Positions 1 through 8,972 of a stretch of DNA of 64,000 nt are shown here, one piece after another; within the stretch, counting starts at the first letter, position 1; every line of letters begins with the position of its first letter. The notes under the pieces were generated by a model. It made no database searches and was not told the origin of the DNA. It saw nothing but the letters and a program-made list of their open reading frames with translations. The DNA comes from Streptomyces dengpaensis (lineage in GTDB: Bacteria > Actinomycetota > Actinomycetes > Streptomycetales > Streptomycetaceae): positions 4,526,001 through 4,590,000 of the forward strand of contig NZ_CP026652.1 of the NCBI RefSeq assembly GCF_002946835.1, given 5' to 3'. The position numbers and the translations under genes are program-made.

Positions 1-505
1 TGTCCGCGACCGAGCGGAAGGACTTCGGTTCGCCGTAGGCACCCGCTGCCTCGCGCCAGCCCTTGGGACGTACGCCGAGCTGCTTGCCCAGGAGGGCCAG
101 GAAGATCTGGGCCTTCTGGGCGCCGAAACCCGGGAGATCCTTGAGGCGCTTGAGGAGTTCGGCCCCGGTGTCGACGTCCTTCCAGACGGCGCTCGCGTCT
201 CCGTCGTAGTGCTCCACAAGGTACTGGCACAGCTGCTGGATGCGCTTGGCCATCGAGCCGGGGTACCGGTGCACGGCCGGCTTTGCGGAGAGCAGCCCGG
301 TGAACTCCTCCGGGTTGTACGCCGCGATCTCGTGGGCGTCGAGGTCGTCCGTCCCCATCCGCTGGGCGATCGTGTAAGGCCCCGAGAAGGCCCACTCCAT
401 GGGTACCTGCTGGTCCAGCAGCATGCCGGTGAGGGCGGCGAGCGGGCTGCGGCCCAGCAGTTCGTCGGCCTCGGGCTGCTGGGCGAGGTGAAGGGTGACG
501 TCCAT
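1..505 (-). CDS. HhH-GPD-type base-excision DNA repair protein, N-terminal 168 residues (gene runs off the window)
   Basis: Read leftwards from the ATG at 505-503, the frame stays open to the window edge. The product starts MDVTLHLAQQPEADELLG and has a helix-hairpin-helix at about residues 123-140 (DLPGFGAQKAQIFLALLG), the DNA-binding signature of the HhH-GPD glycosylase superfamily (AlkA, EndoIII, MutY). Members excise damaged bases from DNA in the cytoplasm. The N-terminal part resembles short actinobacterial stand-alone proteins of this family; the catalytic Asp region cannot be judged because the C-terminus is missing. The gene is divergent from the acylase gene at 650. Family is fairly sure, substrate unknown. 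Confidence 0.8.
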   Translation of the reverse strand, partial: MDVTLHLAQQPEADELLGRSPLAALTGMLLDQQVPMEWAFSGPYTIAQRMGTDDLDAHEIAAYNPEEFTGLLSAKPAVHRYPGSMAKRIQQLCQYLVEHYDGDASAVWKDVDTGAELLKRLKDLPGFGAQKAQIFLALLGKQLGVRPKGWREAAGAYGEPKSFRSVAD

Positions 506-613
506 GCACCGATGATCGCGCGTACGGGGGCGGGTCGCGCGCCGTGACCACCCCGGTCCGCACCGGGTCCCACATGGTCTTCACCCGGCGCGTACGATTC
601 CGGAGGAGCCGAG

Positions 614-632
614 TTAGGTTAGCCTAACCTGA
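614..632. promoter_or_regulatory. Iron box (DmdR1/IdeR-type operator)
   Basis: TTAGGTTAGCCTAACCTGA is a 19-bp near-perfect palindrome that differs little from the actinobacterial iron-box consensus TTAGGTTAGGCTAACCTAA, bound by Fe(II)-loaded DmdR1/IdeR repressors. It lies 17 nt upstream of the GTG at 650, where a bound repressor would block transcription of the acylase/acyltransferase gene when iron is plentiful. It is about 110 nt from the divergent glycosylase start, so control of that gene is less likely. Confidence 0.88.
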
Positions 633-649
633 GGAAGTGGGGGCGATTC

Positions 650-3346
650 GTGACCGTCCAGATTTACCGTGACGCCTGGGGCATCCCCCATCTGCGCGCG
701 GACAACGTCCAGGAACTCGCCCACGCCCAGGGCCGCGCCATCGCCGTGGACCGGGCCTGGCAGCTGGAGGTCGAACGGCACCGCTCGCAGGGCACCTCGG
801 CCGCGTTCCTCGGCGCCGAAGCCGTCGCCTGGGACCGGTTCGCGCGGCAGGCCAGGCTCGACGACACCGCCAGACGCTGTTTCGCGGCCCTGGAGAAACG
901 GGATCCCGAGACCGCCGCCTGGGTCGTCTCGTACGTGGACGGGGTCAATGAAGGGCTCGTCGAGGGGGCCCGGCGCGCGCCGGAGTTCGCCGCGACCGGG
1001 CTCGTCCCCGGGCGCTGGGAGCCCTGGAGCCCGCTCGGGGTCTGGCTCGGTACGCACATCCTGTTCGCCGGGTTCCCCGCCAAGCTGTGGCGCGAGGAGG
1101 TCGTACGGCTGCTGGGGGCCGACGCGGTCGAGCTGTTCGCCATGGACGGGCCCGGCACCTCCGGGAGCAATGGGTGGCTGGTGAGCGGCGAGCGCACCGC
1201 CACCGGGCAGGCGGTCATCGCCGGTGATCCCCACCGCTTCATCGAAGACCCCGGTGTCTACCAGCAGATCCGGCTCTCCTGCCCCGAGTTCGACGTCATC
1301 GGCCTCGCCGTCCCCGGCGTCCCGGGCATCGCGCACTTCGCCCACGCGGGCTCCGTCGCCTGGGCGATCACGAACGCCATGGCCGACTATCAGGACCTGT
1401 ACCGGGAGCGGCTCCGGCGGGCTGATGACGGCGCGTCCGTCGAGGCGCTCGACCCCGACGGCGCGTGGCGGCCCGTGGCGCGGCACATGGAGCGCGTGGA
1501 CGTGGCCGGGGGCCCGTCCGTCGAGGTCGAGGTGATCGAAACGGCTCGCGGGCCCGTGGTCATCGGGGATGCGGGTGGCGGTCCGGCGGAGGCGATCAGC
1601 CTTCGCTACCCGCCCCGCGTCACCGAGGACCTCGGCTTCGGCGCGCTCCTCCCCCTCCTGCGCGCCCGCCAAGTCGCCGACGTGGACCGGGCGTTCGACC
1701 AATGGGCGGAGCCCGTGAACGTCGTGCAGGCCGCCGACACCGAGGGCGGACTGCTGCACCGGGTCGCGGGCAAGGTCCCGGTCCGCGGCGCGGACAACCG
1801 CACGCGGGTCGTGGCCGCCTGGGAGCCAGGCCACGAGTGGCGGGGCTGGCACGAAATGCCGTACGGAACCGTCGAGGACGGCGTCGCCGTGATGGCGAAC
1901 CAGCGCGGCCCGGCGGCCCCGCTCGGCGTCGAGTTCGCCCCGCCGCACCGCGCCCGGCGCATCCGGGAACTCCTCGACGCGTCCCGGACGTGGTCTGCCC
2001 GGGACATGCCCGCCGTGCACATGGACACCCATCTCGCCTCGGCCGCTGCCCTGCTGGACCGGCTGGCCGCCCTGGAGAAGGGGCTCAGCCCCGAGGCGGT
2101 CGCTCTCAGGGAGCAACTCCTGTGCTGGGACCGGCGGATGGAGGCCGGCAGCGCGGAGGCGGCGGCGTACGCGGCGGTGCGCGGCGCGGTCGTACGGCGG
2201 CTCGCGGCGCACCCCGCGCTGGCCGTCCTGGCCGACCCGCCCGCGTACCCCGAGGTCTTCCTGCCCTGGCTCGCCCTCACCCCGCGCGTCGGCCTCGCGC
2301 TCGAAAACCTGCTGAAGGCCGAGGAGTTGTACGGCATCGACCGCGACGCTGTCGTCCAGTCGGCCGTCGAGGAGGTGGCCGCCGAGGGGGTACGGGGCAC
2401 CTGGGGCGACACCCACCGGCTCGCGCCCTGGCGTGCGCTCACCGACACGTCGTACGACGAACCGGGGCTGTCCGGCGACCACGACTGTGTGCTGAGCACG
2501 TCGGCGGTGCCCGGCCTGACCGATCTGAGCGCGCGCGGCTCCGCGGCCCGTTACGTCTGGGATCTCGCCGACCGGGAGAACAGTCTCTGGGTGGTGCCCT
2601 TCGGCGCCGACGGTGTTCCGGGCGCGGCCCACCACCGCGACCAACTCCCCTTGTGGGTCAAGGGAGGTCTTGCCCCGGTGATCACCGACTGGACCAAGCT
2701 GACCGAGCCGGCAAGGAGAGCCATGACGACTGAGACGACGTACGCCCAGGGCCGCGAGGCCGTTCATGAGCAGCGGCTCGACGGCTTCGGCACCGTCCGC
2801 ATCCTGCCCCTCGACCCGCGCGCCGACCTCGACGTCGTCCACAGCTGGGTCAGTCAGGAGCGCGCAACGTTCTGGGGCATGAACGGGCTCACCAAGGAGC
2901 AGGTGCTGGAGACATACCTCCACCTGGACTCGCTCGACACCCACCACGCCTTCCTCGCGGTCAAGGACGGCGAACCGGCCGCGCTCTTCCAGACGTACGA
3001 GCCCGAGGCCGACCGCGTCAGCGAGTGCTACGACGTTCAGCCGGGCGACATCGGCATCCACGTGCTGATCGGGCCCGCGGGACCCGGGGGAGCCCGGTCC
3101 GGTTACTCCTCGGGGCTGCTCACCGCCTTCACCGCCTTCGTCCTGACCGGTCTGGACCGCGAGCGGGTCGTCGTCGACCCCGACGAGCGCAACGCGAAGG
3201 CGATCTCCCGCTTCGTACGGCAGGGCTTCGTGCCCGGTCCGCTCGTCGTGCTGCCCGAAATCGACCTTCCCGATGTGTACTTGCCCGAGAAGCGTGCCCA
3301 ACTCGCGTTCCTCACCCGGGAGGCGGCTTTCGCGGACGTACGGTGA
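650..3346 (+). CDS. Penicillin-acylase-family Ntn hydrolase fused to a siderophore-type (IucB/DesC-like) GNAT acyltransferase
   Basis: 898 residues. Residues 1-690 are a penicillin acylase: the chain starts VQIYRDAWGIPHLRADN, and the autoproteolytic nucleophile is Ser173 in GTSGSNGWLVSG, with the family's downstream Asn in AEPVNVVQAADTEGG. There is no signal peptide, unlike classical secreted acylases, so it probably acts in the cytoplasm. Residues 692-898 match the PF13523 acyltransferase fold of hydroxamate siderophore enzymes (HSWVSQERATFWGM; EPE near the middle; VVVDPDERNAKAISRFVRQGF). An iron box sits just upstream of the GTG start. Inferred role: an iron-starvation enzyme that removes and/or transfers acyl groups on a siderophore or its hydroxylated amine precursor. 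An in-frame ATG with its own ribosome site at 2723 may also yield a free GNAT protein. Domain assignment strong, substrate unknown. Confidence 0.85.
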   Translation: MTVQIYRDAWGIPHLRADNVQELAHAQGRAIAVDRAWQLEVERHRSQGTSAAFLGAEAVAWDRFARQARLDDTARRCFAALEKRDPETAAWVVSYVDGVNEGLVEGARRAPEFAATGLVPGRWEPWSPLGVWLGTHILFAGFPAKLWREEVVRLLGADAVELFAMDGPGTSGSNGWLVSGERTATGQAVIAGDPHRFIEDPGVYQQIRLSCPEFDVIGLAVPGVPGIAHFAHAGSVAWAITNAMADYQDLYRERLRRADDGASVEALDPDGAWRPVARHMERVDVAGGPSVEVEVIETARGPVVIGDAGGGPAEAISLRYPPRVTEDLGFGALLPLLRARQVADVDRAFDQWAEPVNVVQAADTEGGLLHRVAGKVPVRGADNRTRVVAAWEPGHEWRGWHEMPYGTVEDGVAVMANQRGPAAPLGVEFAPPHRARRIRELLDASRTWSARDMPAVHMDTHLASAAALLDRLAALEKGLSPEAVALREQLLCWDRRMEAGSAEAAAYAAVRGAVVRRLAAHPALAVLADPPAYPEVFLPWLALTPRVGLALENLLKAEELYGIDRDAVVQSAVEEVAAEGVRGTWGDTHRLAPWRALTDTSYDEPGLSGDHDCVLSTSAVPGLTDLSARGSAARYVWDLADRENSLWVVPFGADGVPGAAHHRDQLPLWVKGGLAPVITDWTKLTEPARRAMTTETTYAQGREAVHEQRLDGFGTVRILPLDPRADLDVVHSWVSQERATFWGMNGLTKEQVLETYLHLDSLDTHHAFLAVKDGEPAALFQTYEPEADRVSECYDVQPGDIGIHVLIGPAGPGGARSGYSSGLLTAFTAFVLTGLDRERVVVDPDERNAKAISRFVRQGFVPGPLVVLPEIDLPDVYLPEKRAQLAFLTREAAFADVR
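2713..2725 (+). promoter_or_regulatory. Internal ribosome-binding site and start for the acyltransferase part
   Basis: AAGGAG at 2713-2718 lies four bases before an in-frame ATG (2723-2725), at the junction between the acylase and GNAT domains. Initiation here would give a 208-residue protein starting MTTETTYAQG, about the size of stand-alone siderophore acyltransferases. It suggests that the fusion arose from two adjacent genes by loss of the first stop codon and that the original start may still work. Confidence 0.5.
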
Positions 3347-3425
3347 GCAGGGCGTCGTCGACGTCCGTACGTATCCGAGACGCTGGAAGAGCGAAGACGA
3401 CGGAGACGTGGAAGACGACGGAGAT

Positions 3426-5333
3426 ATGGCTGACGTGGGCGGACACCGGGACCGACGGCGGATCGTCCGAGGGCTGACGCTGCTGGGCGGTGTCCTGGCG
3501 CTGGTCCTCTTCGGCGGCGCGGGGAGCGCGTCCGCCCATGCCGCGCTGACCGGCACCGATCCGCGGGACGGCAGCGTGCTGAAGTCGGCGCCCCGGCAGG
3601 TCACGCTGACGTTCACCGAGTCCGTCGGGCTTCTTGACGAATCCGTCCGGGTGCTCAGTCCGGACAACCGGCGCGTCAACACGGGCGAACCCGGTCACGC
3701 GGGCGGCCGTTCCGACACCGCCCGCGTGACCCTGCCGCGCGGCCTCGGCACGGGCACGTTCACGGTGGTCTGGCGGGTCGTCTCGGCGGACAGCCACCCC
3801 ATCTCCGGCGCCTTCACCTTCTCCATCGGCAAACCCTCCGAGACCGCCGCCGTGCTGCCCTCCGGGCCCGCCGAGGACACCGTCTCCGCGCGCCTGTACG
3901 ACATCGCCCGCTACATCGCGTACGGCGGCCTCGCCCTGTTCATCGGCGCGGCCGCCTTCGTCCTGGTCTGCGGATTCCCGGGCAGCGTGCGGCGCCTGCT
4001 GGTGACCGGCTGGTGGATCCTGCTGCTGTCCACGCTCGCGCTGCTGCTCCTGCGCGGCCCGTACGCGCGCGGCACCGGCGTGGCCGAGGCCGTCGACCCG
4101 GCCGTCCTGAGCGAGACGCTGACGAGCCGGCCGGGCGTGCTGCTGGCGGCCCGGCTCGTGCTGCTGGGGGCGGCCGTCTTCCTCCTCGACCGCGTACGAG
4201 TGCGCGCGGGCGAGCAGGAGCGCGGGCGGGGTGTGCTCGTACTCGGCGGGCTGCTCGCCCTCGGTCTCGCGGTCACCTGGGCCGCCGCCGAGCACGCCTC
4301 CGCCGGGATCCAGGTCCCCGTGGCCATGGTCTCCACCGTGCTGCACCTGCTCGCCATGGCCGTCTGGCTCGGCGGCCTGACCGCCCTGCTCACCGCGCTC
4401 AACCGCCCGGCCGAGCCGCTCCCCACGGCCGTCGTCACCCGCTTCTCCCGGCTCGCCCTCACCTCGGTCGCCGTCCTCGCCGCCACCGGCGTCTACCAGT
4501 CCTGGCGCGGCCTCGGCTCCTGGTCCGCCCTGACCTCGACGTCGTACGGCAGGATCCTGGTCGCCAAGCTGTGCGCGGTGCTGCTGCTGCTCGTGGGGGC
4601 GGCCTGCTCGCGGCGGTGGACGGGGCGGTTGATGACGGTGGCGGAGCGGGAGCCGGAGCCCGAGCGGGAGGTGGCCGACGGGCGAGTGGCGGTGCGCGAG
4701 CGTGTGCCGGAGACCATCGGTGCTCCGGCCGCGGCCGCCGCCGTCGACGTCGTACGAGCCGATGTGCGTCCCGGGGACGCGCGAGCCGATGCACCCCCCG
4801 AGTCGGCGTCCGGTTCCTCCGAGCCCCCGTCCGGCCCGTCGGCCGCCCACCGGCGAGGCCTCCGCCGTTCCGTCCTCGCCGAAGCCGGCGTCGGCGTCGT
4901 CGTCCTGGTGATCACCACCCTGCTGACCGGGACGCAGCCGGGGCGGGCGGCCGCCGAGACGGCCGCGGCCGCCACGGCCGACCCCGGGCAGCCCACGTCC
5001 TCGACCACGGTCGTTCCCTTCGACGTCGGTACGCCCGGCGGTCACGGCAAGGTGCAGATCGAGCTGGCGCCCGGCCGGGTGGGCGAGAACTCCGTGCAGG
5101 CCGTGATCTTCGGTCCTGACGGCGGTATCACGACCGTCCCCGAACTGCGGCTCAGCTTCACGCTGGCCGCGCAGAAGGTCGGCCCGCTCGACGCGAAGCT
5201 CACCGACAAGGGCGGCTACTGGGGGACGGACGGCCTCACGCTCCCGCTGCCCGGCACCTGGACGATGAAGGTCGCGGTGCGCACCAGCGACATCGACCAG
5301 GTCACGGTGTCGAAGACCGTGAAGATCGGCTGA
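3426..5333 (+). CDS. CopC-CopD fusion, putative copper resistance/uptake membrane protein
   Basis: 635 residues from ATG 3426 (GTG 3408 is an alternative). A signal peptide ends in GSASA, leaving His as the mature N-terminus (HAALTGTDPRDGSVL), as in CopC proteins that bind Cu(II) through that amine; the second CopC histidine is in VVSADSHPISGAFTF. A CopD-type block of about eight membrane helices follows (residues about 160-430). A hydrophilic Ser/Pro/Ala-rich linker, another helix and a C-terminal extracytoplasmic domain of FixH/YtkA type (FDVGTPGGHGKVQIEL) complete it. Such fusions probably move copper across or to the membrane for cuproenzyme assembly. Start 79 nt after the acylase stop; ends before a strong terminator. 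Confidence 0.85.
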   Translation: MADVGGHRDRRRIVRGLTLLGGVLALVLFGGAGSASAHAALTGTDPRDGSVLKSAPRQVTLTFTESVGLLDESVRVLSPDNRRVNTGEPGHAGGRSDTARVTLPRGLGTGTFTVVWRVVSADSHPISGAFTFSIGKPSETAAVLPSGPAEDTVSARLYDIARYIAYGGLALFIGAAAFVLVCGFPGSVRRLLVTGWWILLLSTLALLLLRGPYARGTGVAEAVDPAVLSETLTSRPGVLLAARLVLLGAAVFLLDRVRVRAGEQERGRGVLVLGGLLALGLAVTWAAAEHASAGIQVPVAMVSTVLHLLAMAVWLGGLTALLTALNRPAEPLPTAVVTRFSRLALTSVAVLAATGVYQSWRGLGSWSALTSTSYGRILVAKLCAVLLLLVGAACSRRWTGRLMTVAEREPEPEREVADGRVAVRERVPETIGAPAAAAAVDVVRADVRPGDARADAPPESASGSSEPPSGPSAAHRRGLRRSVLAEAGVGVVVLVITTLLTGTQPGRAAAETAAAATADPGQPTSSTTVVPFDVGTPGGHGKVQIELAPGRVGENSVQAVIFGPDGGITTVPELRLSFTLAAQKVGPLDAKLTDKGGYWGTDGLTLPLPGTWTMKVAVRTSDIDQVTVSKTVKIG

Positions 5334-5399
5334 CCCGGGGCGCGGCCACGGCGCCGGCCGAGTTGATCACCGAGGTGCCGACACGTTTCAACGCAGAGA

Positions 5400-5435
5400 G
5401 GGACCCCGCCGCGTCGAGCCGCGCGGCGGGGTCCC
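5400..5435 (+). terminator. Intrinsic terminator after the CopC-CopD gene
   Basis: Perfect 14-bp stem (5400-5413 with 5422-5435) rich in G/C with an 8-nt loop, 67 nt after the stop codon. No U-tract follows, as is common in Streptomyces. Confidence 0.75.
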
Positions 5436-5630
5436 CTCCCGAGGAACCGTCCTGAACGTCCCCCATGCGTCCCGGACGGTGGCTGTCTGACGCACATGTC
5501 CCGAAACTGCCCAGGGAATCGTCGGCGCCTTGACTGAGGGTGTGCATGACGCTACTAACGGAGCCATCCACCGGCTACCCGCCAAACGCGGGCCTCGGCC
5601 GGAAAACGCGGAGAAAGAAAGGCTTTTCTG

Positions 5631-6644
5631 ATGGCAGAGCTCAGCGCCGTACCCGGTGACCTGAGCAAGCTGACCACCCTCGTGCACAGCAGTGATCTCG
5701 AGGAGACCCGCGAGATCATCAGTCACGCGTACAGCCCGTACCAACTCGACTGCCTGGGCGACCCGAGGGAGTTCTCCGCCTGGTACGCCGAGAGCGGCTT
5801 CCCCGGGATCACGCTCTCCGGTCTGCGGTACGGATCCCCGCACCTCGACGCGGAGACCCTGATCAAGCCGCAGCCGCTCGGCACCTATCTGCTGGTCTGC
5901 GAGGTCTCCCACGGCTGGGTGACGGTGAGTTCCCCCGGGCGGGAGGAGTGCTGCGTCGGCCCCGGCGAGACCTACGTCCTGGACCCGTACCGCAGCTTCC
6001 AGGTGCACTGGTCGCCCGGCGCGCAGATGACGACCGTACGGCTCGACCGCGAAACGGTGGAGCGGGCCGTGGCCGACGCGCTGGGCGTGGACGAACCGGT
6101 ACGGGCCCGATTCGCACTCGGAGGGGCCGTCTCGCCGCAGGCAGCCCGGACGTGGGCGGGCATCTCCGGGGCCGTGCACCGCGAGGTGCTCGGCGAGGGC
6201 ATCGCCCGCACCAACCCGCTCGTCGCCACGCATCTGACGCAGACGGCGGCCGCTCTGCTCGTCGGCACCCAGCGGCTGATCACCGACGGTGTGGACGCGC
6301 GGCGCACCGGCACCGTCTCCCACGCGGCGGTGCGTCGCGTGATGGCCCTGGTCGAGGAGCGGGCCGACCAGCCGCACACCCTCGCCGACCTGGCGGCGGC
6401 GGCCCGGGTCAGTCCACGCGCCCTGCAGGAGGCGTTCCGCCAGCACCTGGACACCACGCCGCTCGGCTACCTTCGCGAGATCCGCCTCAAGCGCGCCCAC
6501 GAGGACCTGCTGACCGCCGCACGAGACGGCTCGGCCACCGTCTCCGACGTCGCCTACCGCTGGGGCTTCTCCAACCTGGGCCGCTTCGCCGCGTACTACC
6601 GCGAGCGGTACGGCCATCCGCCCTCGACGACCCTGAACGGCTGA
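5631..6644 (+). CDS. AraC/XylS-family transcriptional regulator
   Basis: 337 residues from ATG 5631, preceded by a purine-rich AGAAAGAAAGG. Residues 1-200 form an AraC_binding_2-type N-terminal sensor domain (SPYQLDCLGDPREFSAWY onward; PGETYVLDPYRSFQVHW). Residues about 235-335 carry the double helix-turn-helix: the first in LADLAAAARVSPRALQEAFR, the second in TVSDVAYRWGFSNLGRFAAYYRERYG. Such proteins bind a small ligand and activate nearby or distant promoters. No target site was recognised, and the neighbours give no clear clue to its ligand. Confidence 0.88.
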   Translation: MAELSAVPGDLSKLTTLVHSSDLEETREIISHAYSPYQLDCLGDPREFSAWYAESGFPGITLSGLRYGSPHLDAETLIKPQPLGTYLLVCEVSHGWVTVSSPGREECCVGPGETYVLDPYRSFQVHWSPGAQMTTVRLDRETVERAVADALGVDEPVRARFALGGAVSPQAARTWAGISGAVHREVLGEGIARTNPLVATHLTQTAAALLVGTQRLITDGVDARRTGTVSHAAVRRVMALVEERADQPHTLADLAAAARVSPRALQEAFRQHLDTTPLGYLREIRLKRAHEDLLTAARDGSATVSDVAYRWGFSNLGRFAAYYRERYGHPPSTTLNG

Positions 6645-6894
6645 CTCCGGCGTACCTTCTTCGCTGATGTCTCGTCAGACGGCTGGGGCAAGGCGGTCCG
6701 TGACGGGCAGTTCGATGAGCTGTTCGGTCGCCGGCAGGGGTCCGCGTTGTGGGGTGGTCGGAGCGGGATGAGACTGGGTGTGGCGGTTGTGTCCTGGGAG
6801 CCGGGCCCGTAGGCCGCTCGTCCGGGGCTCATGTCTTCCCGGAAGCGTGTGTTCGCACCGCAGGGACGCCTCTTCTCCGCCACTCGCGCTCCTC

Positions 6895-8178
6895 ATGGAC
6901 GGAGGGGGCCTCACGCCGCGTGCCCCTTGGCGAACTCTGAAAGTTTCCGCTCTGGTGTGGCTGGGGGTGGTGACCGTGCTGGCGGCCCCACAGGCAGCCA
7001 CAGGTGCCCCGGCCGTGGCCGGGACGACCGCGGCCGCCCCCGAGACCACGTGCGCGTGGCCGGCCGTCGTCAGACCCGGCAGGCTGAACTTCGCCTTTCC
7101 CGAGACCAACGCGACGTACTGGATGACGCCCTACCGGCTGGGCGAGGGCGACCGCATCGTGGTGGAGGGGACGTACCCGTCCGCGCGGTTCACCTCGCTG
7201 ACGGCGTACGACTTCAAGGGCGCGCCCATCGATTCCCTCGCCGACTACGAGATCGCTCCGCGTTCCGGCAGCAAGAACCCGTTCGCCGTCGCGGACGCGG
7301 GTACGGATCCGGCACAGCACCGCTACCAGGTCACGCTGCGGCCCGGCGTGGCGGCCGGCTCCGGTGACAACACGATCGCCGCCACCACGAAAAGCGCCGG
7401 GTCGGGAACGGGGTGGCTGGTGCTGAGGATCTACGTGCCGGCCGACGAGGCCGACCCGGCGGGTGAAGTCCCCCTGCCCGCGCTGTCGCTGCGGCGTCAG
7501 GGCAGCAGCCCCAAGTCCGTTCCCGAGTGCCCCCGGGCCGATGCGACGCAGGGTCCGCAGGGCCCGGTGGCCAAGGAGCTGAAGGACCTGGTGAAGAAAT
7601 ACGCGCCGCCCGGCCGCTTCGAGGGCTGCGGGAAGTCCACGGTGAGCGACCCCGGCTTCGCTCTGCCCAACAAGGCCGCCGGCCTGTTCCCCAACCCGTA
7701 CAACACATACTTGTGCACCCCGCTCGACTACGAGTCGGGCCGCATCGCCGTCATCCGCGGCAAGGCGCCCACGTTCCCCGACACCGGCCAGGACCAGTCG
7801 GTGCTCACCAAGACCCAGCTCCGCTACTGGTCCGTCTGCCAGTGGCAGCTTCCCTATCCGGTGAGCTCCTGCGCCGCGGACTTCCAGACGGCTGTCGACG
7901 AAGAGGGGCGCTACACCTACGTGGTGTCCACCAAGCAGGACCGTCCCGCCAACGCGACGACGGACAAGGGCGTGACCTGGATCGACTGGGGTCCCACCAA
8001 CGTCAGCAGCCTCCTGCTGATGCGGAACATGCTGCCGGCGCAGGACTTCCACAACGCCATCCAGGACGTACAGAAGGGCGACGACCCCGCGAAGGTGATG
8101 GGCGCGTACTACCCGGACATCACGTACTGCACCAAGGACGCCTTCGCCAAGGGCGGACCGGACGCCTGCACAGGCTGA
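6895..8178 (+). CDS. Secreted protein of unknown function (DUF1214-like fold suspected)
   Basis: About 427 residues from ATG 6895; the start is uncertain because no strong ribosome site precedes it, and the frame is open further upstream. A signal peptide (WRTLKVSALVWLGVVTVLAAP) is followed by a mature protein whose first part (NFAFPETNATYWMTPYRL, then GDRIVVEGTYPSARFTSLTAYD) resembles the DUF1214/DUF1254 beta-sandwich found in secreted bacterial proteins. The mature chain has about ten cysteines, compatible with disulphides outside the cell. Function unknown; the family call is from memory of the motif only. Confidence 0.7.
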   Translation: MDGGGLTPRAPWRTLKVSALVWLGVVTVLAAPQAATGAPAVAGTTAAAPETTCAWPAVVRPGRLNFAFPETNATYWMTPYRLGEGDRIVVEGTYPSARFTSLTAYDFKGAPIDSLADYEIAPRSGSKNPFAVADAGTDPAQHRYQVTLRPGVAAGSGDNTIAATTKSAGSGTGWLVLRIYVPADEADPAGEVPLPALSLRRQGSSPKSVPECPRADATQGPQGPVAKELKDLVKKYAPPGRFEGCGKSTVSDPGFALPNKAAGLFPNPYNTYLCTPLDYESGRIAVIRGKAPTFPDTGQDQSVLTKTQLRYWSVCQWQLPYPVSSCAADFQTAVDEEGRYTYVVSTKQDRPANATTDKGVTWIDWGPTNVSSLLLMRNMLPAQDFHNAIQDVQKGDDPAKVMGAYYPDITYCTKDAFAKGGPDACTG

Positions 8179-8285
8179 CCCAGGACACGTGGCGAGGTCC
8201 GAACAGGGAGACGGCTTCTTCCGCGACCTCACCAGGCACGTCGAAGGGTCCACCGCGAACGGTTCACCGGGTGACCCGCGCGCAG

Positions 8286-8861
8286 TCACTGGCCGCGGTC
8301 GGCAAGCCCGTACATCGTCGTGGAAAGCATGCGGGCGACCAGGTCCGAGGCGTCGACCGACCGTTCGGCCGCCCAGGCAAGTCCGAGGGCGAGTGCGATG
8401 ACCTCGCTGATGGTCACATCAGACCGGACCGAGCCGGCTTGTTGCGCGCGTTCCAGCAGCCGTCCGCCTGCCGAGCGCATTCCGGCGCAGGAGGCATGCA
8501 GTCCTGATTCCTCGTTTGCCAGAGCATTCATGATCGACTCCGGCAGGCCCTGATACGTGGCCGCTCCGGCAGCCAGTTCTCCAAGCCACGTCAGGAGTGC
8601 GTCGCTTGGCACGGGTGAAGCGAGCAGGCTGTCGGCTCGAGCGCGCAGTACGTCGAAGTTGGCGTTGAGCAGGGTTTCGAGTAGTGCCTCACGGGTGGGG
8701 AAGTGGCGATAGAGCGTCCCGATGCCAACGCCCGCGCGACGGGCGATGTCGCGCAGTGACGCGTCCGTACCGTGCTCGGCGACGAGCTCCGCCGCCGCAG
8801 CCAGAAGCAGGTCGCGGTTTTTGCGTGCATCGGCACGAGTCGTCTGCGACAAGATCAGCAC
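8286..8861 (-). CDS. TetR/AcrR-family repressor
   Basis: 191 residues. The N-terminal helix-turn-helix is typical: LAAAAELVAEHGTDASLRDIARRAGVGIGTLYRHFPTRE in register with TetR proteins. The C-terminal part is a variable ligand-binding helical domain. It is transcribed divergently from the NmrA-like gene at 8973, and the 111-bp gap holds three copies of the same palindrome, so it almost certainly represses itself and the NmrA-like gene, and perhaps the reductase further on. The likely inducer is an electrophilic or quinone-like molecule, inferred only from the neighbouring redox enzymes. Confidence 0.9.
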   Translation of the reverse strand: MLILSQTTRADARKNRDLLLAAAAELVAEHGTDASLRDIARRAGVGIGTLYRHFPTREALLETLLNANFDVLRARADSLLASPVPSDALLTWLGELAAGAATYQGLPESIMNALANEESGLHASCAGMRSAGGRLLERAQQAGSVRSDVTISEVIALALGLAWAAERSVDASDLVARMLSTTMYGLADRGQ

Positions 8862-8873
8862 CTCACTCGAAGT

Positions 8874-8945
8874 GGAGCAGTGCTCCTTTGACTACCGGAG
8901 CAGTGCTCCGTATATTCGCCATTCTACCGGAGCGGTGCTCCGGTA
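8874..8945. promoter_or_regulatory. Three TetR operator palindromes in the divergent promoter
   Basis: GGAGCAGTGCTCC occurs at 8874-8886 and 8897-8909, and GGAGCGGTGCTCC at 8929-8941; the third extends to a 21-bp dyad TACCGGAG...CTCCGGTA (8925-8945). Centres are 23 and 32 bp apart, about two and three helical turns. They fill the gap between the TetR gene and the NmrA-like gene. Confidence 0.85.
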
Positions 8946-8972
8946 CTGCGTGCGGCCAGCACTGGAGAACCC

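Noticed and set aside
614..3682. A 1022-codon open frame on the minus strand
   Set aside because: Antisense to the acylase-acyltransferase gene, which has clear motifs, a start and an iron box.
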